Position numbers and translations under genes: made by a program. A DNA stretch of 64,000 nucleotides from Poecilobothrus nobilitatus (lineage: Eukaryota; Arthropoda; Insecta; Diptera; Dolichopodidae): positions 47,387,445 through 47,451,444 of the forward strand of contig OX352772.1 of assembly GCA_947095535.1 (NCBI GenBank), read 5' to 3'. Within the stretch, counting starts at the first letter, position 1. Each line of letters opens with the position of its first letter. Below are positions 36,990 through 48,556 of this stretch, piece after piece. Below the pieces are notes generated by a model, which saw only the letters and a program-made list of their open reading frames with translations, made no database searches and was not told the origin of the DNA.

Positions 36990-37430
36990 ATCTTTTTTTA
37001 CTTTAACTGAATATTTTTTACTTTAAATGAAGATCTTTTTACTTTAAGTGAAGATTATTTTACTTTAAGTGAAAACATTTTTATTTTAAATGAAGAATCT
37101 TCACTTTAGTAATTTATGTGTTATATATTTAATATACCTACACACATATTTAAATTATATATAACAGGTAGGTTATGTATATAATATGATATTTATGTAT
37201 TTAATATTTATCTATATGCATAATATATATATATATATATATATGTATATTATATATATATTTTTTTCTTTAACTTATTACTGAAATCATTTTACTTTAA
37301 GTAAAAAAAATTTCACCTAAAGTAAAAAATTTTCACTTAAAGTAAAAAAAGTTCTCAGTTAAAGTAAAAAAGGTATATATAAGAAAAAAATTTTCACCTA
37401 AAGTAAAAATATCTTCACTTAAAAAAAGGT
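36990..37430. repeat. Foldback made of roughly 20 bp ACTTTAAGTGAA units
   Basis: The left arm (36990-37115) holds five tandem units of about 20-22 bp on the pattern TTTTTACTTTAAGTGAAGAT. The right arm (37280-37430) holds about five units of the complement pattern, TTCACTTAAAGTAAAAA. The arms match in order: TCTTATAGATAGGTATC then TTTACTTTAACTGA on the left corresponds to the complement TCTTATATATACC then TTTACTTTAACTGA on the right. A TA microsatellite (about 37212-37260) fills the centre. There is no coding potential. It is either a foldback transposon or an inverted satellite. Confidence 0.75.
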
Positions 37431-40400
37431 AGGTATAAAAGAAATTATAATTATAAAAGCTACAATTTAACACCTCATACATAATTGTGGAGAATTGATG
37501 TGGCCTTTTGGTTAAAAGAAAAAAAAAGTGCTAACTTCGATGGGTCGTGGCATATACGAATTTTAGTCAAAAGTGTCTACTTCATCAACCGTCATCTCCC
37601 CTATATTAAATATGTATTTTCAGCAAGATTTTGGAAATTAATTTCAATTGTATGATTGTTTTTATTTCATCCCAAAGAAAACATTTTCAAGGCATTGGCT
37701 AAGGGTTAGATTAGTTAGATTTATATAATCCTCTTTATAAATATTTCATTCCAAATATATAATAGAATTTTCTGTTTCCTATAAATACTTTATTAAATTG
37801 ACTCTCTTCATCATTTACAACACCTTTAATTTTCAATCATAAATATTAAAATGTTTTTTCTATTATTTGGAGTTTTTTTCATGTCATTTCATATGTCATT
37901 ATCTATATGTTATATTATCCATCTTCTTCTTTATTTTAATTTTACAATTCTTGCCTTGTATACGATCAAGAGGAGATATTCCAAAGTTCTTTTCATGACC
38001 TAACTGACCTTGTATACTTTTTAGATTAAAATGAAACTGGGATTCGATGGAAACTATATATGTTTACTGTTATCGTTAGGATCGTTAATTAATACAAAAA
38101 TAACACTTTTTTTAGTATTAAGCTTACTTAGTTCAGTTTCAATGTTTCATCTGTAAACCCACTCTGTAGTGTGTACCCTGTTTTTAGAAAGAATGAATAA
38201 GAAATTTTATGAATACGAAGTAAAAAAGTCTTTAAGAACGCAACAGATAATGAAAAGAGGGTATTATACACAATAGTGGAATACAAAAACTTTAAACGAC
38301 AAGACATAACGGAACGTCATATGCTGTAATTCACCTGTAATAGGTACATTAAATTTAAAAAAAAAATTTTCTTCATTTTTAAAAATATTGAAACGGGAAA
38401 AGTTCTTATTACAAATCCTTAAATTTGTTCAAAAATTATTTTTATTTTACAAAATGCTACTAACTAATAAATCAATAATTTCATACATAAGTTAAAAACT
38501 AAAAATGATCTCTTGATTTACAGATTGTTTTTATTTTTTTATTATTTTTCATCTTTTTTTTCATTGTTTTTTTTTTTTGCAAAAATCTAAACAGGTTACA
38601 AATAAATTTATTTTATTTTAGTTTGTTTGTATTTTTTTTTATTTATTTTTGTAATTAATAACAAAAAAACAAAAGTCCAACAGGTGAGTAAACTTCTGGT
38701 AAATAATAAAAAATAAAAAAAAATTACAAAAAATAATTTATTAAAATCACAGAAAAAAATTTATAAATATGTACGTATTTGTTCTTCTTTTGAAAAATGA
38801 TGTCATATAAAAAATATTTTCCATTAAAATTAAAAAAAAAAAACAAAATTAAATTTTAAATGAAGTTTATTACAGAACTTAAAGAATTTATGCAGTCATG
38901 TTTTAAGAATTACTTCTGTAACACAGAAATTTATCTTTTTGTTTTTTTTTTGTTTTAAAATAATTGCAAAAATAAAAAAAAACCAAAAAGAAAAAATAAG
39001 AAAAAAGTAATGATTGATGAATATCTTTTAGATGCAAATAAAAATCTGACAAAATATATAAGATTAAACTGACCACAATGAAATTTTAAAATTTAAAACA
39101 TTTCATTATTTTATTAATTTTCCTTTAGAACTGTCAATGTCAAAAATAAACCCTCAAATTCAATATTAAGAAGAATTTCTTTGAGTTGACTTGAAGGGAG
39201 TGTGTAGCAGATACAACTTGCAGTACGATTAGAGTTTTGCGGTCGAATCTGTGTTTAAAAAGATTTAATACATACTTTCTCTTTCTAAACCTAAAATAAA
39301 TAATTGATTGGTGTTATTATTGGCCATTGTCTTATCGGTAGATATTTTAGAAAAGTAGGTATACATGTGGATCTTAACGGTATATTTTATAGAAAAATTG
39401 ACACGATAAAGAGCTTGTAGTATTGTATCTGCACTTGTCATAGTGTGTCACAGGAAAAGACAGAAATATCTTGGTATTTTTTCCCCAGTTATAGGTGAAT
39501 CCTCTGACATGGATTTAAGAAACTTTCAAAGCTTTTTACGTCAGAGTGGTATAATCGTAACATAAATCTAGAGAAACTTAACACCAACTCAGGCCGAATG
39601 TGTTTTCCTACGTTCTGAATATACACTACGGATCAAAAGTCTAGTAATTACTGATAATATATTAGCTAAGCCTTTCATTTTTTGTTTTTATAGTCATAAT
39701 TAGTCACCCTATTTTATGCCTTCCTCTATTGTAACTTTTGTCTTTATATTAATTAAAACCTGACCTTTTTTTTTTTACCTCTAATCAATCTATATGACGA
39801 AATTCAAGCAGATTTTAGATGAAAGGACCTTTATATCGTGCTGATAGTTTACCAGAATCCCTTCGTTCTTAAAACGAAATTTTCTTGAATACGTGAAATA
39901 ATTAACTCCATGTAAAGCTAACATTTAATTTTAGTTCTCTGCCATCTTATGAGGCGGCTCCTGTAGAGATAATCTATGCTTTTAAATTTCTCATCATTTG
40001 TTTGTTGTATACCTCATATTTTATATGAAAATTACGAATAGTTAGTGTTCTTCTGATTGATTACATTTTTAAGTGACAAGATAATAAAGCTTTTATCGGG
40101 TACGTACCTATAATTTATAAGTCTTTGTTTTTGCTTAAAATTGAAGTAACATCTATTGTTATCTTTGTATATTTAACGATATTTGTGAGATTACCTAATT
40201 GTACCACGTTTTGAAAACGTGTGCTAGTAACTTTTATAGTAGCATAAATAAGTGCTAGTTGGTGGTAATAGAATAGAATTTTTTTTTATAATCTATAAAT
40301 ATAGAATCTAGGTTACATCCTAAACTAGATTTCTATATAAATATTCTGTATTGTTGTCTTCAATTAAATTTAAAATAAAATTTATTGATTTATTCCTAAA

Positions 40401-41986
40401 GAATCTTTCAACTATCACTAAATTATCTGCTTTTAAACCATTATTGGTGATAATTTTAAATCAAATCATTGAATTCCAAAAAAAAAAAAGAAAATAATGT
40501 AAAACAGTCTAAATTAAAAAAAAAGAAGTTATTTAATCTATAAATTATGTATATTTTAAAAAAAAAACACCATAAGGGAAATTTCGTCTTTGACTTGTAA
40601 GTTATTTTGAGGTGAATAAGTTTTATTGAGTACTAATTAGCATATGTACGTTTAATTAAAATAATTTAGTAGAATTTTAAGTGTTGACATTTTTAATCTT
40701 TAAAAGAATTCTTTTGTTCTCGTTAAAAGTGTTAAAAGATTAAAAAGGTTTTGAAAAGAAAAAAACAAAAACTTATAAAAAAGGTTATAAAAAAAGAAAT
40801 GACTATAAATTTACTACAATTTTTTTTTTTTTTTTATATTGACATATTTTGAATATTTACGTTAAGTCTTTAAAATTTTTAACCTATTTTATTTGCTAAT
40901 TTTAAAATCTGAATGCCAATTACACATACATATATGTATAGGTATAAATATATTTTACAAAAAAATACACTTAACTTTTATTTTTGATAACTGCTTAATT
41001 AAAAATCAAAATTTTCGTATAAAAATAGTAAAAATCTGAAGATTCAAAATGCTAAATAACTAAATGTGATTTTTGGTTTTTTTTTTTGACACGATAGATC
41101 GGTTTTTGATACGTTCCAGAGTTCGTTGAATAAGAAAAAAAGTTCGTAAATAAAAATGTACTGTACCTATAAAAAACGTAGAATAGGGGCTTACAGAATC
41201 TAAGGAATTAATAAAAATATTATAATTTAAAGTTTCCACTTGGGGATGACAAATTTCTAACGAAAGTTTTTCAAGTCGAAATATTTAAGTCAAAATCTTA
41301 AATATGAAATGTTTACTTTTAGTTATTTGAGTCCACAGGCAGACAAATAGGCATCCCTCCAAAAACATTTGATTTAGGTTTCTATGTACCCGAAAAATGC
41401 ACATATATAAAAATCTAAAGTTCGATATTTTGGTGCCATCATAATACCTTTGTTATATTATAATACATTACATGTATGTGTTAGGTAAAAAATAATGTAA
41501 TCAACTATTCATATTAAAATAAATAACTTTTTAGTATTATATGAGACAATAGTATTATATGAGACATGAGTATCATGAGTAAGTGAGTAAGTATGAGTAG
41601 TGAGTGCTACAATTCTAACAACAACACAATGAAGACACTTGTAGAAGTGACTAAACTAAAATATTTCTCTGACAATAAATAACTTTTACAATAAAACAGT
41701 CACTGTGTATACACTTACAAAACTTTTGAAACATTCTAAAATTTTAATTGTTTTTACACAAAACAAAATAAATTGTGAGGAACATTTAAAATTAATGGAT
41801 TTTTTTTTTTCAAACTGAAGAAAATTCTAACTTTATTTTTAGCAGACTAAAACTCTATTTAGTAAAGAAAACCTTTTTTTATTTAGTTAAGAAAAGCCTG
41901 TTTTATATGACGGCATTTTATAAATTGTCTTTATACAAGAGATTTTCTTTCGAATGATTATTTATTTTTTCGTCTTTTGCATTCCC
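37431..41986. other. Long AT-rich spacer
   Basis: About 4.5 kb without a credible gene. A 17-base palindrome, CACGTTTT-G-AAAACGTG, lies at 40205-40221. GC-richer patches at 39190-39250 and 39440-39640 were examined and gave no coding frame. A short GAG/TGAGTA-rich stretch lies at 41540-41610. Poly(T) near 41871-41880 may belong to the 3' side of the LINE relic that follows. Confidence 0.45.
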
Positions 41987-42207
41987 TTACGGAGCATAGG
42001 GTTTCACAAAATCTCTCTTATTTTCCCTATTATGCGCCAATCTTTTAACTTGTGCCCAAGATGTTCTACTATTCTCTATCTCTTTTTGGACACTTATTTT
42101 CCAAGACGCTCTAGGTCTTCCCATATTCCAGATGCCCGCGAGGATTCCAGTTTAATGCTTGACGTACTGCTGATGTTTTTGGACGTCTGAGGATGTGGCT
42201 GATCTCC
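41987..42207 (-). pseudogene. LINE reverse-transcriptase C-terminal relic (minus strand)
   Basis: On the minus strand from 42207 the frame reads SHILRRPKTSAVRQALNWNP and RGHLEYG. After a one-base frameshift it continues GRPRASWKISVQKEIENSRT, SWAQVKRLAHNRENKRDF and VKPYAP, ending at TAA at 41987-41989. This is the GHxLRR..ALxWNPxG..GRPxxxW..E.....W..V..LA.NR tail of RTE-like LINE polyproteins, the same region as at 8528-8720. One frameshift disables it. The more upstream RT segment of such an element lies 200 bases away on the opposite strand (42407-42629). The plus frame covering 41954-42190 is the antisense shadow of this relic. Confidence 0.82.
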
Positions 42208-42406
42208 ATCTCCATTTCTTACTTCTTATTTGAGTTTTGATCGGATTTTGACTGAATATTTATTTATTTTTTTATCCATAACTTTTTGTTGTGTATTCTT
42301 CTCGGTTAGAAGATTCTACATTGATTCCGCATCAATGCAAGAAAAAAAAGAAAAACAATGAAAATAAATATAACGCATCAAACCTTGCAAGAATAATATC
42401 AATATA
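42208..42406. other. Spacer between two opposed LINE fragments
   Basis: Partly AT-rich sequence joining the two LINE relics. No protein similarity is visible in it. Confidence 0.4.
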
Positions 42407-42629
42407 GATGGAAGAACTGCACGGAATATAGAGCACAGAATTCTGAAGGTAAGAAGGATCTTTGCGAGATTATGGGCAACCTGCAAAACACTCGCTCGAC
42501 TAAGATCAGAATATTAAACTCTTGCGTGAAATCTATACTAGTATATGGAAGTGAAACCTGGTTGGTAATCTGTAAAATTACAGGTTTTCACCAATAAGTG
42601 CCTAAGAATAATATGTAGAATCTTGATTA
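42407..42629 (+). pseudogene. LINE reverse-transcriptase thumb-region relic (plus strand)
   Basis: Frame 1 from 42407 reads DGRTARNIEHRILKVRRIFA. After a frameshift it continues NTRSTKIRILNSCVKSILVY and GSETWLV, the strongly conserved K-x-x-x-L-x-S-x-V-x-S-x-L-L-Y-G-x-E-T-W motif of RTE-like LINE reverse transcriptases. After another shift, LQVFTNKCLRIICRI follows. At least two frameshifts show it is dead. In an intact element this region lies roughly 60 residues upstream of the tail motif seen at 41987-42207, but here it points the other way. Confidence 0.82.
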
Positions 42630-42659
42630 TTATTAGGTTTCAAAAATAAAATTTATATA

Positions 42660-42805
42660 ATATTATGTATTATGCATTTAAATATTAGGCTTTGTTGAGC
42701 TCTGTAGCTTGGGTACAAGTAAGTCATGATTGAAATATGGTTGTTTTACCTCTAAAAATTTCGTAAACAAACGGACGGATGGGTCTTTAGACAGAGTTTA
42801 ACTAA
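42660..42805 (+). repeat. Family A repeat, old 3' fragment
   Basis: Matches the family A 3' end with many changes: TATGCATTTAAATATTAGGC, then TCTGTAGCTTGGG, ATGATTGAAATATGGTTG, AATTTCGTAAACAAACGGAC and ACAGAGTTTAACTAAA. It lies 30 bases downstream of the LINE RT relic. Confidence 0.6.
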
Positions 42806-44099
42806 ATTTAAAATTAATTAATTAAAACAAAGTTTTTTCTGCGTCAATATGGTGGTAATTAAATTACAACTTCCGAATAAAAATTTTTTTTAATGCCCTA
42901 AAACTATAGAACTTGAACTTTTACAAAAAACATACAAAACTAATCACCTTACAAAATAATTTGGAAAATTAATAATATTCTTTTATGCCTGTAAAAGAAA
43001 AAAAAAAATCCTAATTAATAAATTCAGTTGATAGAAAAAAAAAAAAAAAAAACACATTATTTTTAATTAAATTTAGTAAAGTGAATAATTTTTTATTAAT
43101 TGTTTAATGAATATTTTGAATTATTACACCTTGACTTTTCGATAAAATTCAAATACAAGTAGTAAAATTTATATTAAAATTGCTTATAGCCATAAACAAC
43201 CAACTACTATTTAAATTTTTACTAAAAAAACAAAAAAAAATGAATTGATTATAAGTGACGATAACACTATAACAGCCGACGTACATAGGTACATTGGCGT
43301 TTATTTATTTTTTGTTTTCCTAAAAAAAAATTTTTTTTTTTTTTAATTTATTATTGAAAACCTTGAAAAATAATTTAAAATAATAAAAATTTAAAAATTC
43401 TAAAAAATTTTAGGTAAATAATAATAATAATATCGGTTTGTAGCACACAATATAACAGATATATTCGAATTCATTTTTTTAATACCCGCCATTTTAAATC
43501 TGTTTTTGTTATTATTTTTAGGTATGATGAATCACGACTATGTACATATAATATAATATATGAATCTTATATCGTATTTAGTTTTATTTAAAGCATACAT
43601 TTTAAAGAATTTTTCTATTATCTGAAATTAATTAAAAAGTAAGTAAATGTTATTACCGTTATTATAATAACAGTATAATTACATTTTATGTTTTATTATT
43701 ATAACTTTTATTATTTTAACTTTTAAAGATTATTAAAGAAAATTAAATTTTTCAGCCTTCCATTTATAGCTAAGATGGAGTATTAAAAAAAGTTTTTACA
43801 TACAGTTATTTTTTACTTTAATTACTTTCATCACCTGCTGAAAATTATGTTCTAAACTGATGAAGCCAAATTCTAAGGAACAAATTTACATACCTAATTA
43901 TAATTATAGATATTGAATATTTTTAAAATCAAAAGTTTATGCTATGCATAAAGGCTTCATTTGTGTATATGAGCCAACGAGACAACATAAGAGACAACGT
44001 TTAAAGGGCATAATTTCTAACTTTTGTCTTTTGTAATTACAATTTGTTGTTCAAAAAAAAAAAAAAAAGAAATTGATAAGATAATTTGTTTTGGAAATT
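42806..44099. other. AT-rich spacer
   Basis: About 1.3 kb of A/T runs. It contains one copy of a 20-base word shared with 48107-48126 (at 43656-43675). No gene recognised. Confidence 0.5.
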
Positions 44100-44290
44100 T
44101 TACATTATTGTTGGGGAGAAAGCCGGCTTCTCTTACAGTTAGGCCCTGCGACCGATCCCTTGTATCCCACAATTCCTCTTGTACACCATAATGTGTAACT
44201 TGTTTGACACTACCGGCACAGTTAATATTCCTAAAAAATTGGCGGGTGAATATTTGTCCGCTTGTCAAGTACCGTCACTTCAAGGTTCCT
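44100..44290. other. Unidentified GC-richer island
   Basis: About 190 bases are clearly less AT-rich than the surroundings (AAGCCGGCTTCTCTTACAGT, CCCTGCGACCGATCCC). The minus frame 44017-44268 runs through it (CAGSVKQVTHYGVQEELWDT), but no family is recognised. A TGTTGGGGAGAAAGCC start near 44110 resembles the 5' end of some LTRs, so a truncated solo LTR is possible. No second copy or target duplication is visible. Confidence 0.3.
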
Positions 44291-45780
44291 CTTAGCAGAC
44301 TTTCCTCCAAGAATATTTACAAAAAATTAACTTATAAAGACAGACGAATGTGCTTTAATCGAAGTTAATAATATAAAAATCCCTCTGTTAAACAAAAACA
44401 AAAAAAAAAGTACTTATTAAAAAAAAAAACAATATGGAACTTACCATGACCAATATTTGAAGAAAAACAAAGTAAATAAAATAAAAAAAAATGGTATTTG
44501 ATAAACTTTTTGTAATTTTTTTTAAGGTAACAAATTACTTTAGAAAAAATTATTGAAAAAAATATATTGTATCAAAAAAATAAAAAATAAATGAAAAACG
44601 TAGTTAAAAATAAATTAATTTATTGATAACAAAAAAAAAATATATATCTTAAGGTTTTTTGTAGAGTAAAAGTGCAAAAAAAAAAAAAATAACTGAAAAC
44701 AAACATTGCAGTATTATAAAAGAACAGACACTTTAAAGAAAAAAATTATCTAGCACTTAAATAAACGTTTATATATATTTGTATAAAAGAAAAATTTTAT
44801 GAATGAAAAACAGATTTGTTCCTAGTAAGGATATGGTATTATTGTATTTTATAAAATAACCGGAAATGATTTAAATTTATATTTTACAAATCTTTTTTTT
44901 TTTTTATACTTTAAATTCTATACGTTTTATATTTGTATCTGATTTTTTTTTATATAAACTGGTTTTTTTTTTTGTCGTATTTCTTCAATTTTAGAATCCT
45001 AAGTAAATATTTAAAAAATTACTCATAATATAGAAAATTTAGTGTCAACTGCTGTTTCCACTTTCCATACTTTCGTTAACAAATAAAATTTTACTTTCTC
45101 TTTTACAATTATTTAGGTTATTTTAATGATTGTTACGGAGTTTAATAAGCTAAAATTAGTAATCGAATATTTCGCTTTTCTTTGGAATGATCTTCTGGAA
45201 TTTCTTTTTTTTTTTTTTTTGTTGTACCACTACATACAATAGCTGTGTTCTTTTGCTTCGATTCAAGGTCTAGATCAGTAATTCAAAACCCATATAATTA
45301 TCTGGGTTTTATCTAGGTTTAAAAATTTTAGTAATACCATTTGTTACAAGTGGCGCTTTCGTAGTTTTTTTTTTTTTAATGTTGGTAGTTACTAGTTATT
45401 AAAGTAAATAAACGAATTTAAAAAAATCGATTTATTTTTGTTTATACGATTAAAATTTTTTTAAAAACAAATTTTATTAAAAACTACAAAACTCAAATTT
45501 GCGTAAACTCCTTATATTGATTATTTATTTTCAAATTGAAACTGAAATGTCAGAAATTAGAACGATATTTTTTATATGTCAATATAGGGTTTGCCAACTT
45601 AAAAAAATTATCCAAATCGTTAACTCAAAATGTTGTTTTGAATTTTATAAAATCCTGATGTTGAACCGAACCAAAAGAACGCAGCTAATGTGACAAGGAA
45701 ATAAATAAGCTTTTCCTTTTCGGATGTAGGTACGGTATACAAATATTAAAAAATATTATGTTTTATCTAATAATTTGACT
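44291..45780. other. AT-rich spacer
   Basis: About 1.5 kb dominated by A and T homopolymers. The plus frame 45499-45693 has no motif. Confidence 0.5.
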
Positions 45781-45846
45781 TGACCCAGGTTTGGAAGCGA
45801 GCCCATTCGCTTGACAGAACGGCTACTTACCTACTACACCATTACT
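45781..45846 (-). mobile_element. SINE family 2-like tRNA head fragment
   Basis: On the minus strand, AGTAATGGTGTAGTAGGTAA carries the family 2 A box (TGGTGTAGTGGTTA at 33840). GGGCTCGCTTCCAAACCTGG corresponds to the T-arm and leads into GTCAAGTCAAAT, the equivalent of GGGTCATAAG. Only the tRNA-like head is recognisable; the body is lost or diverged. Confidence 0.55.
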
Positions 45847-46272
45847 TAGATTTCTGGAACTTTTTTTTTATGAAATTATGGTCTTATCTACTTAACTTTA
45901 AATATAAAACGATATTCGTGCGCCACCTAATTCTATTATAGAATGTACCAACATAAAGTCAACGATGAGAATTGTATGGTACACAATGCTTTACTCTAAT
46001 AATTGTTAACTTAAATTTTATTCGGTTAATCCATTAAGTTAAACCATGTGTTAAACTCAATGGTTATGGTTAAACCATAAAAGTGATAATTTCAATGGAA
46101 ATTGAAAACGTATGGGAAACGCGCCGTTCAAAAAAAAATATTCACCTTTCCTCTATGAATTGGTATATGATTGAAAATGCGTAATTTTAATTCGAAATTT
46201 TTGAAAATTAAATGACAGGTTGTCAAAAACAATTTTTAGTACCTACTTATAATATTAACGTCAAGTTATAAA
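45847..46272. other. Spacer
   Basis: About 0.4 kb with TTAACCATT/AACCAT words near 46015-46080. No gene or element recognised. Confidence 0.45.
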
Positions 46273-46781
46273 GGGCATTTTTCTTTTTCTCATCAGAGCA
46301 GAGTCAGAGCTGTCAAGCAAAAAAATTGTGTTTCTTTTTATGCTCAGATTATCCAGATTATCCATTTTGTGTTTCTTTTTTAATTCGGAGTGTGATCAGA
46401 GCGCGATCTGTGAGCTCGTAAAAATTTTTCAGATTTCACAGAGTTTTCATTAAATATAAAACGTCAAATTAAGAATAAAATAATAAAAATGTCATCAAAA
46501 TAAAATTTCGTGCATAGATAAACATTTTTTTTTATAAATTTTATTAAATGAAATTTTACGTAAAATAACTTTGTTTTATTTTAAAATAAATTCCTTTTAA
46601 AACTATATTATTACATTTAAAATAATGAAATAAAATAAAAAAAATACTGACGTTAGAAAATAATTTGGATAAAAATTGACAATTTGTGCTGTAAGTTTGC
46701 TCTGAACATTATGTGCTCTGAGCGCTCGACATCTGCTCTGAGCATTGAGCATCTGATCTGATGAGAAAAAGAAAAACGGCC
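46273..46781. mobile_element. 509 bp TIR element (MITE-like)
   Basis: The left end GGGCATTTTTCTTTTTCTCA and the complement of the right end GGCCGTTTTTCTTTTTCTCA both continue TCAGA-CAGA, giving imperfect TIRs of about 30 bp. Near the right end, TGCTCTGA/GAGCATTGAGC words repeat several times; the left end has CAGAGCAGAGTCAGAGC. The interior is AT-rich with no transposase. Flanks read AAA on both sides, too little to define the target duplication and so the superfamily. The small minus frame 46653-46841 lies on the right end and is not a gene. Confidence 0.7.
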
Positions 46782-48300
46782 AAAGTAAGTATAAATAAAA
46801 ATACTTTTTTTATTTAAAATTTTAGAATTGGCATTTGGCATTTAGAATTAAAAATAAAATTAATTTTTGTTTTTTTTTTTTTATAAAAAGTGCTAATAAA
46901 AAATTTGTATTTTATTTATTTTAAGATGAAAAATTTATAATTTAATAAACAGTTTTTTTTCAATTTTAATTGATTTTAAAACGTGAGTAGTTTCTTCTCA
47001 AACTGAAATTTCACTTGAAAAGTTAGCTGTAATATTTCATACCAAATTATTTTTTTTTACCCTTCGTACCAATTCAGAGTATTTGTCTTATTTTGTTATT
47101 TTTGTATTCCTAATTACAAAAAAGATAAAATATTATAAAAATAAAAATTTAAAAAACTTAAATTTTTTATTTTGTTTTTTAAAACGCGGTACATATCCAC
47201 GCATTTCACTTATACACAACAAACTAACTCCGCACGTTTTTAATCATATACAAATAAATAACTTCGAAAAAAAAAAACGTATTCTGCGCGTTTTCAATCA
47301 TTACATCTAATATTATGATAGCAAGTAAAGAATTTCGTAAAGTAAGAAATTTCTAATTTTAGAATTTTGAACTGATCCCACAATGAAATCGCAAATTGAA
47401 CAAAGTACCCATTATTTGGTATTTAACGTTAAAAAGTTCATTTTATGTAACATTTATAAATAAATCTTTACAGTATTTTAATTTATTCTAAAAACTTTTT
47501 TTTTTTTTTTTACTTATTTTTAAATAATAAATAAATTCAAAAGTCACCGATCAGTCTCCGGAAATAATTAGATTGTAAGGAATCTACAAAAAAATCAAAA
47601 TCATTGCAATCAACTACAAAAAAAAAAAAAAAACAGAAAAGAAATTCTTTAGGTTAACTAAGTATATATAAATCTATAAAAATTAAAGTATAAAAATGAT
47701 TTAAATTTCCGTTTTTTTATTTTTTTAATTGAAAATTAAAGTAATACGAATATAATGAATAAATTGTGCAATTGACTTTTTTTTTTTTTTTTTGTCAATA
47801 GGTACATAATTAATTTACAAAAGTTTGATGGAATTGAAAAAAAAAAAAAAAAATTCCTTATTTTATAGTACAAAACTTATATTATAACAGAGTTATTATT
47901 AAGAAAATTGTACAATATATTTAAAATAATTAAATTGAAAATAAATAAATTTTAATTTAAATTCTTGAAAGATGTCAAGTATTTTTTTTTTTATTACATT
48001 TTTTTACTTTACAACATATTTGGAATAACAAAACTTATATGTAATTTTGTAAAATTCGTTAAAAAAAAAGAAAAACAGAAAATTGAAAATTATAATTAAA
48101 ATTTAACCGTTATTATAATAACAGTAGATTACTTTCAATTAATCATAGATAGTTAATAGACATCATAAATCTGTGCGACTGGGAAATAACATTTAAATAG
48201 GATTTATACTAATTTAAAAAAAAAAACATGCCTAAAAGTATGCAATTTTCTGGCACTTAAAAGTTGTTTACTTTTTGTTGATTACAAATATATTTTTTTA
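46782..48300. other. AT-rich spacer
   Basis: About 1.5 kb. A short direct repeat (CCGCACGTTTTTAATCAT at 47229 and CTGCGCGTTTTCAATCAT at 47284) and the word shared with 43656 (at 48107-48126) are the only structure seen. Confidence 0.5.
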
Positions 48301-48556
48301 GGGGCTTCGGTAGCCTAGTGTGTAGGCCTAGTTCTATCCCTGCACAGGTCATAAGTATTTTTTTTCTTTACATACCCCCCTTACGACTAAATATAATGTA
48401 AATATATAGTATATAATATAAACAAAATAAATAATATTAGTATATAATTTAATAATAGTATAAAAACCTATAATGGCCTTAGTAGCCGATGGTTCAATAA
48501 TATTGCATTACATTTATGTATGTAATATTAATATAAATAAATAAATAAATAAATAT
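48301..48556 (+). mobile_element. tRNA-derived SINE, third type, with ATAA tail
   Basis: The head GGGGCTTCGGTAGCCTAGTG has an A-box-like TAGCCTAGTG. A shortened T-arm (GTTCTATCCCTGC) leads into AGGTCATAAG, as in family 2. The body ends CCTTAGTAGCCGATGGTTCA, TTACATTTATGTATGTAATA and then an (ATAA)n tail at 48535-48556. The head is internally deleted, since the anticodon-arm region is missing. The TTATGTATGT tail word is shared with family 1 copy B, so the families may have used related LINE machinery; this is inference. Confidence 0.7.

Noticed and set aside
38640..38700. CAACAGGTGAGTAAAC resembling an exon end with a strong splice donor
   Set aside because: No open frame or acceptor-flanked exon upstream; a single consensus match is expected by chance.
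39190..39250. SINE-like head with GCGGTCGAATCTG resembling a B box
   Set aside because: No A box at the right distance and no body shared with the three SINE types.
41954..42190. 78-codon plus-strand frame
   Set aside because: It is the antisense shadow of the LINE tail that reads convincingly on the minus strand.
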